Notes under the pieces: model-generated
Seen by the model: the letters and a program-made list of their open reading frames with translations, nothing else
What the model was told of the DNA's origin: nothing
The model's database searches: none
Program-made: the position numbers and the translations under genes
In this document: positions 44,166 to 54,849 of the stretch, piece after piece
Layout: each line of letters opens with the position of its first letter
How positions within the stretch are numbered: the stretch's first letter is position 1
NCBI RefSeq assembly: GCF_901000735.1
Contig: NC_081544.1
Coordinates: 28,948,095 to 29,012,094, forward strand
Length of the DNA: 64,000 nt
Source of the DNA: Corylus avellana
Lineage: Eukaryota > Streptophyta > Magnoliopsida > Fagales > Betulaceae
Reading direction: 5' to 3'

Positions 44166-47100
44166 CTGGAGAAGACTCTTCCTGAAATCATATGCTAGAC
44201 TGTCATAACTTTTTAGGCAAAAATGTACCCATAAAAATGTGCCCACATCTGGGAGTCTTTGCAATGATGAGCAGCCTCTTGCATCCAATTTTGTTAAACT
44301 TGTAGGAAGTTTTGAAATTAATTCGAGATTCGCACAGTCCTTCAACGAAAGATAATATAATTGAGGAAGTTCACCGATGCAATGAGGCAATGTACGGAAA
44401 TTGTTTCTTGATAAATACAAATATTTGAGTGAAGATAAACTCCCAAGATCAATAGGAATCTCATCTTCAAACAAATTGCAACCACTGAGATTTAATTTTG
44501 TCAAAGAACACAATCCAGAAACAGAAGTTGGTAGCAAATATATGGGTTTCGTGAATTTTGGTGATATCCACGACACAGACTGTGACATCGATGATCTTGA
44601 GGATTGCCCTTTACATCCCGATAATGATAGATTTTTGAGGTTCTTCAAAAGACCAATGGAGTATGGTAGTTGCTTAATAGCAGTTCTATCTACAAGCAGC
44701 TCCTCTAAAGCAACCATATTCCCCAATTGTTTTGGTAACTTGTCTATTTTTATGCAATCAGACAAGTTAAGAGTCTCTAAAGACCCTAAGTTAGAAATGC
44801 TTTCTGGAAGATTTTTTAAGTTCTTGCATCCTTGTAAATTCAATAAAACAAGTTTTTCCAAATGTCCAATAGACTCATGTACCTCAATCAAGCTTGTGCA
44901 ACATTCAAGAATGAGTATCTCCAAATGTGGGAGTTGTAAAAAGTTTGGTGATCGGGTGAGACATTTAGAGCCTTTGAGATTAAGAACTTTTAACTTGTCA
45001 AGTATCTGCCAAAACAAAATCAAATAATAAAAAAAAATCATTTAAGTTATTCATTCAAAGTTGATAAGAAAATAAAAGGTAATGTGAGATTTGTTATACT
45101 TTGATCTCCTTCCAAAGTTGTTCGACATTACTGTGCTGCATGTCGAGGATAACAACGTTCTCGAGATGAAAATTTGGTGGTAGAAATTCCAGATGGCACT
45201 TATGCCAGTGAAGCCATCTTAACTCTTTGGAAAGGCATTCATAGGATCCTGTGAGATATGCACCATCAATTTGGAGCAATCTCAGATTTTTCATATTTTC
45301 AAATGCTTCAGTTTTCAACTCCACTTCTTCAAATGCAGGTAGATTTAGGTTGAGACCCTCTATTGCTTGTGATCCCTGCAACATAGCTGGCTTAGCAATG
45401 CATATTCACATCTTGTGTAAAGCTAGAAGACCTTCAAATTGGAGGTGACCTAGATACTTTCACCATAACTAAATTAATAATAATAAAAAAAAAACTAATG
45501 TGTTTTAGACATGATCATAATTGCTTAAACATCATTGCATACATTTTTTTTTTAACAAATAGTTGAGTATCAATTTTTCGCTTAATAGAAAATTGTCGGA
45601 TTTAAAATCTTACAGTTACTAGTCATGTTGATAGAATATTCAAGCTATATCCATGTTTGGCAAAAAGAAAAAACTCTTATACATAGTTTCATAACATGTG
45701 CATATTATGATTATGAGTTTGTGCATGTATTTATATAATATTAATGCATCTACATCTTACCAGATGTTTGTTAAGCACATTTAAGACATCCTCGTGAAAC
45801 CACAATCTACTACGTTTTCCTGGATCTCTTGGTGCCATTTCGCGAACAATCTCCCTTCCCATATCGCGAATCAAATCATGCATCCTCAATTCATTTCTTT
45901 CATTAACTGTCAGGAGGGACCTGTCAATGAGAATGCTGATACCAATATCTGGGGAAAAACCACAACCATCGAGAAATTTGTTGACATATTCTTTGTTTGT
46001 ACCTATAAAGAAACATGCTATATCAAGGAATATGTCCTTCAGTTCAGAATCTTCTAGTGAATCAAAACTTATTTTGAGTATTTTTTGAATCTCTTTGTGA
46101 GGAATTTTTTGTAATTTTTTCAATGCACTTTTCCATTCAGTAACACTTCTTCCTAACAGATAAGAACCCAAAACTTCAACAGCTAATGGAAGTCCTCCAA
46201 CATAATTCACTACCTCAAGTGAAAGCCTTCTGTAATCTTCTGTTGGATCGGCCATATTCCTGAATGCATGCCAACTAAAAAGTTGAAGGGACTCATCATG
46301 ATTCATTTCTTCAACCTTATATTTTGCATTTACTCCTAGTTCAGTAAGCACATGTTCATCTCTTGTTGTTACAATGAGTGTACTTCCTTGCCCAAACAAT
46401 TCGGAGTTTCCAACTAATGAATGAAGTTGTTTCAAGCGATCCACGTCATCAAGAACAAGAAGAACTTTTTTGCGACAAAATCTTTTCATAATCAAATTTA
46501 TTCCTTCATCAACATTGCCAATCTTCCAATCCTTCTTTTTCAAGATATCATAAAGAAGTTGTTCTTGCAAATGAATCAAACCATTTGGTTGTTTTGAAGT
46601 TTCTTTGATATTAAAAAGAAAGCTTGTTCCTTCAAATTCATGGTATATTTTGTTATAAACTGCTTTTGCTATTGTTGTTTTGCCTGTTCCACCCATCCCA
46701 TAGATACCCACAGTACGAACATCACTTGTTCCAAGATTTAATAAATCTTTTATCTCTTTAACATGAGAATCTATTCCTACAGGGTATTTGGCAACATGCA
46801 AGTAAGCTGGGTTCACTTTACGCGAAATTTCGTCAACAATCTTCGTTATGAACTTTGATTCAAACCTGGCCATTATAGTTCAAATAAAAATACAAGAAGA
46901 GTATAAGCACAAGAAAAGAAAAATAAGAAACCAAATTATTTTTATGTAATTGTAAACAATAAAGTTAAATCAACTTGATTAAGAATATCATTTAAATATA
47001 TTCCTATATAGTTTCTTATCTTATCCAGTAACATGCCATAGAACAATTTTTATTTTTCCTTTTCGAAAAGATGATTACAATATAATTCCTCTCGAGTGTA

Positions 47101-49979
47101 TGAAATTTAATCCAGAAGGCTATCCTACACTTAATAATTCTAGATTTGAGATCTCACTCTAACAGGCATGATCGATCTATAATACTTTCCTAAAGAAAAA
47201 AACCAAAGATCTATGTGCCGCTGTTTCTGGGAAGGCCTAATTGGAGGAAAAGTCTGTTATGGGCCAATTTTGTGTATTTAGCCCAGTTTATAATGACTAC
47301 ATTTGTTTGATTCAATAATTCCATCCATCTAGCGAATTTATTACATTCTATTGAACATTCATATCAAATACAGCAACTAGACTTCCATAAATAGACCAAA
47401 AATGGTTCTCAAGGGGTAGCTAAATCAGTTGTGGACTACGCTTAATGAAGCGGAAGTCACTAATTCTAATCCCCCCCTCCCCCTTCCCTTGTGTGGATAT
47501 GTCAAAAAAAAAAAAATAGACAAAAAATGGAAAAGAAGTGTTACATTGGGCCGTTAGGTAGATTGCCCCCCACACTGTCTTTAAACCATGTCAAGGATCA
47601 TCTAACACCGCATTTGTTGGCTTTAGATAAGACTCTTAAATTATCATTTATCTCAAAAGTTTTAAAAAGTGAAATATTTAATTAAAATGAGTAGTAAATG
47701 ACGGAGATAAGATTCAAATGTAAAACCTTTTAAATCAACATTTATTCAAAAGCTTAAGATAATAGAAAATGAAAGAGTTCATCAATTAAATTAATATTCG
47801 AACAGACCAACCTAATCGAGCCAATCAAGTTTAAAGAAAATCCAAAAGGAAAACTTGAAATGGGTAATAACATTGAGTGAACCCAAAACAAGCTTAGGTT
47901 GGTGGTGGTTGAATTAAGATCCCTTACAATTTTAAAGAAATAGTAGATTATCAAATTACGCAATTTTTATCGTTTATAGACATCAAAACTTTTGGAAAAT
48001 GCCACATATTAAAAAAGTTGTATGCTACAGTTAAGAATTGAGTATATTTTTATCAGATTATTGCTCTTTATGTTGTAAAAAAGCTTTAATTTTTTGAAGA
48101 AAAAACGTCTATACAAAAGTAAAAAGGAAGCCTTATGGGATGAAAATTCTTGTTGATTACCTCGATAACAGGCCACATTTTTAATCGTAATATTTTTCCA
48201 AGCGTTTTGATGCCTAAAACCGACTTAAATTGCGTAATTTGATAATCTACAATTTTAAAGAAATTGTAAGGGATTTGAATCCAGCCAAGCATGAGTTCAA
48301 TATGAGTCCAGTGGAAGTGGAATTTAGGATTTGGGGGGGGGGGACAAAGTTAAGAAAATAAATTGTTAAAATTTGTATATAGCTATGGATTATGGAGCTA
48401 CCAAAATCATTTTTAACGTGTTACCTTCAAAATTTCGTACTAGAAACAGCAAACGAGCCACTCCAATGTTGGGAGGTTCCATGGCCCTCCTATTAAGGGA
48501 ATGAGATCCTCTCCTTTCCATTTCGAATTGGTTAGTTGGGTCAAATTGTAATTTTATTTTTTTAGGAAAATTTTGTCCTTCAAATTTAATCAACTCTCCC
48601 TTATTAAGGTGGTTGTAAGCCACCTCGTTATTAAGAAAGGTTGCAGGTTGCCCCTTGTTTTTTATTTTTTAGAAATGTTATTTGACCCAGCAACATGTGA
48701 AAGGAATCTTATGTGAGAGTTTGAGAGATGTATATCATCGTTTAAAGGGGGTGGCTCAAGAGCTTTGGAGGTGGCTCGGCCACCTCTGTTGTGCCTAGGG
48801 TGGCTTCACTGCCAAGGGCCAACCCATTATTATTATTATTATTATTTTCGTTTGGCCCTAGGAGGTGGCTGGACCATCCACAAGGGCTATGGGGTGGCTT
48901 CGGCCACCCCAGACCCAACAAGGGTGCTTGAGTGATGCAGGGTGGGGATAATGGGTTCGCAATAGCAAATAACAATAGAATCACAACTGAGATATAACAT
49001 TTTTAGTAAAACTTGTCATGTGTGAATTTGACCAAAATTGGTAAAACTGGCTTGCATCACCGGCAACCACCCCCTTTTGCAAGATGGGGGTGGCCGAACC
49101 ACCCCCATAGGCCATGCATGGGGTGGTTCGGCCACCTTTGGCTGGCCGGCCACCCCCTATGACCAAGATGGCCACCCCCTTATTTTTTTATTAATTTTTT
49201 TTTTAACGTTAAATAATATTTTATTATTACTTTTTATTAGTGGAACACATTAATTTCATTTGTGACTCTAGAATTTGTGAAAAGAAATCTTAGCCATAAA
49301 CTAGATACTCTCTAGTGCAACATGGACCGAAGAGGATCCGGATCCACTTCTATTTACTTTGACCTCTACTTGAGATGTTTTCACTCTTGAATTATAATTA
49401 TTTCAAATCCATTAGAAACTTTTCTTGTTCAACAACTTTACACGAGATTCTATCATTCTAAGGCATGGCGTAATTTTCTCAGGTTATGAAAGAATAGAGC
49501 AATCTCTTTTATTCTCTCAGATGAACTTCAATTACTACTTAGTTTGCTGCTAGTCGATAAATTAGCAATTGTTTAGAACAAGAGCTATGCCATTTTCCCA
49601 TTGATATTTCAAAATTAATAGCTCACTACTATATATCCAAAACTCGTTTCACATTTTTATTGGGTTTATTGAGAATTTATGATATACGTGAATGATCAGT
49701 ATGTAGTTCATAAATTTAAACAGAAATGATTATTCAGGAGTCATCGCAGTTCATTATTCATCATTAACTAGGTTTCTCCAACTAAACCATTCATTTCGAG
49801 AATGATTAATAAAGCATGCCAAATTAGTTTGAAATTCTTTTGATTGACGAAAACATAGATTAAATTTGAATTTAAAATATTTTTCGGGAAAATTTTGGTT
49901 AAATTTTGTCAATCCATTTCTGCCCAACTTTAATTTTTATAAATTTTCTTTTAACATTTAAAAGAAAAGAAAAGAAAAG

Positions 49980-50012
<33 letters not shown>

Positions 50013-50571
50013 ACAGACAAAAAGATTAAAAAAAACTGGATGAAAAGGCACAAGAGAGCTTAACAATTAACATAATACAATACCCGTTTTGGAGATCCCA
50101 GCCGGAATAGCTTGCAACTTCAGTAAGAGCTGCTCTCCACTTGTGCACCCTCTCCATCTTCGCTTGAAACCGGTCTTCATGCTTAGCAAAGGCTTTGGCA
50201 AAAGTTCCGGTTTGATATCGCACCTCCGAGGGGTCAACGTCATAAAATATGGGTAGAAGAGTTTGGCCTATAGTATTCTTACAGCGCAAGATTTCCACAA
50301 GCTCATCAAGACACCAACTAGAAGAAGCATAACTTTTGGAGAAAACTACGACGGAAACCTTTGATCTTTGAATAGCTTTAAGCAATTCTGTAGAAATATG
50401 CTCCCCTCTAGAAAGCTCGTCGTCATCTCGGAATGTGTAAATTCCGACTTGTTTCAAGGCAGAGTAAAGGTGATCAGTAAAATTTTTACGGGTATCTTTA
50501 CCTCTGAAACTCAAGAAAACATCATAATTCCAACGAGACTTGGAAAATGATGAAAGGGTTTTAGCAGCCAT
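42519..50571 (-). CDS. TNL immune receptor, gene D, fused in frame to a transposon-derived C-terminal domain
   Basis: Exons from the 5' end: 50084-50571, 45761-46865, 45100-45375, 44166-45005, 42519-44093; GT-AG, phases 2,0,0,0; 1427 residues with no internal stop. TIR: NYDVFLSFRGKDTRK and WCLDEL. NB-ARC: GMGGTGKTT (Thr for the usual Ile), VLLVLDDVD, TLIVTTRDEHVL, GGLPLAVEVLGSYL, FLDIACFFIG, MHD. LRRs in exons 3-4; C-JID with PGYEVPNWF. After LKRGRDH (about residue 1057) the frame passes at about 43629 into about 370 residues of transposon protein, ending at TAG. The normal CPKRSR tail is lost. Start chosen at MAAKT, as in the paralogs, although the frame is open upstream to 50781. Intron 1 is 3218 bp and transposon-rich. 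Either an expressed receptor with an added domain or a recently damaged gene; the exon structure is certain, the function is not. Confidence 0.85.
47406..47517 (+). mobile_element. tRNA-derived SINE, copy 2, in gene D intron 1
   Basis: Same family as 23107-23238: AAGGGGTAGCTAAATCAG, ATGAAGCGGAAGTCAC and an A-rich tail. Flanked by AGACCAAAAATGG (47393-47405) and AGACAAAAAATGG (47518-47530). The B-box region has decayed (TAATTCTAATCC). Confidence 0.82.
47919..48274. mobile_element. Inverted-repeat element (about 356 bp, about 90-bp arms) in gene D intron 1
   Basis: The left arm from ATCCCTTACAATTTT and the right arm ending ATTGTAAGGGAT are inverted copies over about 90 bp, sharing TAGATTATCAAATTACGC and CATCAAAAC. 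Non-coding. TTGAAT lies close to both ends but I cannot call it a target duplication with confidence. Confidence 0.75.
48735..49190. repeat. GC-rich hairpin repeat (GGGGTGGCC / GGCCACCCC units)
   Basis: Many alternating copies of GGTGGC(T)CGGCCACC-like half-palindromes, e.g. GGGGTGGCTTCGGCCACCCC and GGGGTGGTTCGGCCACC, with a (TTA)n run at about 48826-48847. It would fold into several strong hairpins within intron 1 of gene D. Probably a repetitive element; no protein is credible. Confidence 0.75.
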
Positions 50572-50761
50572 GGACGAGCAAGTGCTTGTTGTAAACTTGG
50601 AATTGACTGTATTAAGGGGGCTCTTTTGAGTTAATAGCCTTCTGCAGAAGAGTGAGATTATTAAAAAATAATAATAACTAAAAAAAAAAAAAAAAAAAAA
50701 AAACTCGGAAAGAGAGAAAACGAAGGGTGGCGGAAGTTCCATGAAAACAAAAAGGTAGGGT

Positions 50762-50918
50762 AGTGGAGTGGAGCCCAGCATAACGCGTGCGTAAAATAAA
50801 CAATATTTTTAGTTTTTACCGTACATTGAAGAAGGTAAGGGTAATGATTAATGAAGTATTTAAATTGCCTGATCAGTTTGAGAAATACAACAACTATAAT
50901 AGAGAAATTAATCATAAT
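50762..50918 (-). promoter_or_regulatory. Promoter region of TNL gene D, cut by a LINE
   Basis: Related to the gene C promoter block (ACGCGTGCGTAAAATAAACAATATT, CGTACATTGAAG, GTAATGATTAATGAAG) but shorter, and interrupted at 50919 by a LINE insertion. The flank resumes at 52069. The insertion lies about 350 bp upstream of the ATG, so distal promoter sequence has been moved 1.15 kb away. Confidence 0.45.
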
Positions 50919-52059
50919 TGGAATACTCTTTATTTTCATTGATGAAAAAATAATACAACTAGCTCTAAGAAGAAAGAGCATTATGCTCTAAATAAATAAT
51001 ATTAGAAATACAATCAGGAGTTTTTTTGATCTAAATATTATTCTTGACTATCCTAGATGCCTTCTTTGCCAAAACATAAGCAGCTTCATTCGGTTCGCGC
51101 TTGACATTGCCTATCTTCTATTGTCGGAAGGGTCTCAAAACTATCTCGGTGTCTTTCACAATTTGCCTATACCATAACCAGTTTTGAGTTATCTCCCCAA
51201 TAGCCTTGACTACCGACACCGAGTCTCCTTCCAGTAAAACCTCATAGAAGCCTAAGTACCAATAGAATTCAGATGCGTGTAAAGCTGCCAATGCTTCCCC
51301 AGTGACAAGCTCTTGAATTGCATGATTGTCTTATTTTTTGCTACTAAACATGGCCTCCTTCGTCTCTTATTATCACACCAATTTCCGTACAATTTCTGTC
51401 CGTAGAGAGTGCAACATCCCAATTTGCTTTATAAAATCCAGGCGGTGGAGACTATCATTTCAACTTCACCCCTTCGGTCCCATCAGTTTCGTAATTAGGC
51501 ACATGAGCATTTGCCTGTAAGTACTGTAACAGGCTTTCTCTAGCCAGGTTTGCAACGACAGTTGGATGAGTAAACTCACCCTATGCATGACAGAGTTACA
51601 GAGCTGCCATATCCCTTTTGACGTTAGAACAAATAGATTTAGGTCCTCCCCATATAGCTGTATCGACATTTCTTCAAAGAAATCCAAAAAATTACTGTAG
51701 CTCAGACTGCATTTTTTAAGCTTCCGATTACTGGATCCCCCATACATCTTGTGCCGACGGACATGCCTATAAAATGTGGAGGACCGTTTCCTTCTCTTGA
51801 CAGCAAAAAAAAATACATAGCTCTTCATCAATAATGCCTCTTCTATTTAGATTATCTTTGGTGGGTAGGATGTTTTTACAAGCTTCCCATAAAAATACTT
51901 TAGATGAATTTGGGACCTTCAAACTCCAAATAGTCTTCCAGACGGCTTTTCCTCTTCCTTGGTTAGAGCCCTCTCCATTCTTCCTATCTTGGCGCGGCAT
52001 TCCTTCTCCATATGATACGCACTTTTTACAAAAAATTCCCCGAAGCTTGTGGCATACTA
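50919..52059 (-). mobile_element. 5'-truncated LINE remnant (zf-RVT and RNase H regions)
   Basis: The minus strand encodes, with frameshifts, KTIWSLKVPNSSKVFLWEA followed by NILPTKDNL, typical of the zinc-binding region after plant LINE reverse transcriptases, then RNase H-like traces and, near 51110-51060, a REPNEAAYVLAKKA-type end. Flanked by AATCATAAT at 50910-50918 and 52060-52068; the undisturbed site is at about 25167-25180. 1141 bp survive of an element normally several kb long. Inactive. Confidence 0.88.
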
Positions 52060-52068
52060 AATCATAAT

Positions 52069-52527
52069 ATTCTACTTTATGTATTATTGACAATACAACA
52101 AACAATAAAAATTCCTAGCAAGGAAATTTAACAACAATTGATATAGTGTTTCTACACGTACAAAAGAATTTGCAATGTATATTAACATCTCCAACATTAC
52201 TTATCTTGGGGCCTAATCTTAATTAATTATATAATATAAGGATTAAGAGATTTCAGTAAAAAGTTGGAAGATCTGAATTCATTGAATGCGTCAATTATGA
52301 CTTAAGTATTTTTTATGCCTTGAAAATGATATTCAATTGTAATGCTAAATGTCACACCATGTTATTCTTGTGTCTTTTCAAAACTGATTTACCTTGTAAT
52401 CAGATCAAAATTACCATCATATCAAAATGCTGGAGAGAATTAATAGCGGCGACAACCAAGTTGCCGCTACTGATACATTGGTCAACCTTACTATTAAACT
52501 CCTATATTATACAAGTATTTTCACACC
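52069..52527. other. Intergenic sequence between LINE and hAT-like element
   Basis: The first part (52069-52110) is the displaced TNL flank matching 25180-25225. The rest shows no gene. Confidence 0.5.
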
Positions 52528-53807
52528 CAGTGGTGGATATATACGGAGGCGACCCGGGGTGGACAAAATTTTTATTTTTACCGCCCCTGCAAAAGTTCGA
52601 TTTTTCTTTACCACCCCTAAAAAATAAAAGTCTATAAAACTCTCCAGCTCCAACAGTGTTGTGGGGAACGAGAATGTTGAAGACTGTGACTTATCCTCCG
52701 CGGACATGAAATGGTGAGACCGGTCCTATTATAGCACAATAAATTATCTTAACGGTTGATAAGGATCTTTATATTTTCATTGAGTTTAGAACATTGGATT
52801 TGAGAGCTCATGGTTTAATGTGAAACACGATATAACTCTCACTTTTGAAATGGATTACAGCTGTATTACATTTATCAAATCCAACGGCCCATATTAAATT
52901 GAATTCAATGAACGGTCTAAAAAGTTCAAGCTTTTTACAGCCTACCTGCATTGCTATTAATTTATTGTTTTTAAAGAAAAGTAATGTCTCGCAATCCTAT
53001 CTCTATCCATCCAATCTTGTGGAAATTGCATCGAATCTTGTATTCTTTTATTTGTTTTCTCCCACTCACAGGCACATACGTGGCTCTAGGTAGATAGGGT
53101 GTTATTTTAAATACCCTACAACGCAATAAGGAAGGGCAAAATGATAAATTTAGGCTCAAACAAAATTCTTAGTTTCTTACAATCACTGTTGAATATGTTC
53201 AAAAGACATTAATGGCATAATTGTTTATGATAGCAATGCAATTAGGAAGGTCAAAATAGTAAATTTAGCCTCAAACGGTGCAAAAGACATGAATGCCCAT
53301 AATTGTTTAAGATGACAATGCAATAACTAAGGTCAAAGTCCTAAATTTTTCCGTACAAAAGACATTAATGCCCATAATTTTTTAAGATGGCAATGCAATA
53401 AGAAAGGTCAAAATGGTAAATTTAGCAAACAAAATATGTTCAAAAGACATTAATGCCCATAATTGTTTAAGATAGCAATGCAACAAGGAAGGTCAAAATA
53501 GTAAATTTAGCCTCAAAAACAATTTATTTGCTTTTTTTTTGTCGGTGTTGTTTTATTTTCTTTTATTTGCTTTGATTTGAAGGTTAAATATTTTCTCTTG
53601 TCAGTATAAATAATTTTTCAGGTTTATGAAAAATTTTTAGATTACATCTTAGGCAAACCAAAAACAATTAGAAGGTTAAAATTATTTTTATTGTATTTAT
53701 CATATTATAATAAAAATATAATACATAAAGAGAACAAAAAAGATTTATCATTATGTTTTATTGTTTATTTTCGCCCCTAATAACTCCAATTCCTGAATCT
53801 GCCACTA
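52528..53807. mobile_element. hAT-like non-autonomous element with 8-bp target duplication
   Basis: Left end CAGTGGTGGAT and, inverted, right end TAGTGGCAGAT. Flanks TTCACACC (52520-52527) and ATCACACC (53808-53815) form an 8-bp duplication with one change. CAGTGGCGGA-type ends and 8-bp duplications fit the hAT superfamily. No transposase is seen; the interior contains a minisatellite. Confidence 0.75.
53117..53515. repeat. Minisatellite, about 83-bp unit, four to five copies
   Basis: Units contain CAAAAGACATTAATGCCCATAATTGTTTAAGATAGCAATGCAATAAGGAAGGTCAAAATGGTAAATTTAG-like text, with 10-20% divergence and small indels. It lies inside the hAT-like element. Confidence 0.85.
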
Positions 53808-53815
53808 ATCACACC

Positions 53816-54849
53816 CTATTTGAGTAAAATATGATTTAAAAAGTATCAATACAAGCATATGTTATGCTCCCATGATTATTGAAAGGGGAAAATAAAAACT
53901 GTGAAGGAGATATCACAGCATGATCTCAACTGTTTCCTTGTGATAGATAATTAATAAATTCCAACAATTTTGGCTATGTTTGCCGATGGCCTGGAAAAAG
54001 GAAGTAGCTTGAGCCTATAGCAGATTTAATTGATGTAAGAAAATATATATATATATATATATTGTAGTGATTTTTTATTTGAATAGTAATAAAAAGATTT
54101 GAATAATAATAAAAAGTTATTCAAGTGATGTAAAAAGTAAAAATATTGGGATTGATTTTTAGATAAATAGTAAACGACTTTTTTTTTTTTAATTTTAATT
54201 TTTTTTATCCTTTGGCAAGTTCCATGCATGTTCTGTAACAAGTATTAGGTATTAGGCACCGTCAAGCACGCTCAATCCTGCTTATTTAATTGAGCTATGT
54301 ATTACACTCAATCCAGCAATACATAGGGTTTAATGGGTCCAATTCATCAAATTCTTTATTCAAAAGAATTCCTTATAAGGGTTTCAATTCCAAATCTACA
54401 TTGAAAATTCTACTGTAAATCTCCAAGAAGAGGGTTAGTGACCTCGGCCCACATTACACCAAAGCCAAAATCCATATTATAGAAACCCGATTATTTAAGG
54501 CCATTATATCTTGCATGTTAATATCATCAAGGCAAAAGATCCATAACATATGCATCATTAATTCAAAAAATAATTATTAGAATTTTAAGAATTCTATAAT
54601 TAAGTTACCCTAAAAATCTAAGAGTTTGTAAAGGTCACCATTAATAATCTGGACGCAAATGAACAAAGTTCTTGTAGTGATTATATACTTTAGCCCAAAG
54701 GATCACACCATTATATATGGATGAGGCTGGTTATATACTTATATGTAGGGTTAGAACAAAGCTGGTTGAATATAAGATGTAGGAGAGTAGTGTTATACAT
54801 ACAAGCAAAATTCAATTTTGAATAAACACATTAACAAGTCCTTTCTTTC
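53816..54849. other. Intergenic sequence and 3' flank of gene E
   Basis: 54227-54624 is the flank block duplicated at 678-1614. A (TA)n run lies at 54044-54062. No gene seen. Confidence 0.6.

Larger units (their letters stand above)
46866..50083 (-). other. Intron 1 of gene D, enlarged by nested repeats
   Basis: 3.2 kb against 1.1-1.6 kb in B, C and E. Extra material lies mainly at about 47393-47530 (SINE) and 47830-49365 (inverted-repeat element and GC-rich hairpin sequence). The outer parts align with introns of C and E. Long A-tract at about 49979-50010. Confidence 0.8.

Noticed and set aside
50572..50781. N-terminal extension of gene D upstream of MAAKT
   Set aside because: The frame is open but runs through a poly-Phe stretch from an A/T tract and is not conserved in B, C or E, where the start aligns with MAA.
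53117..53515. CRISPR-like repeat array
   Set aside because: Units of about 83 bp repeat along their full length with no unique spacers, and this is plant nuclear DNA; it is a minisatellite.
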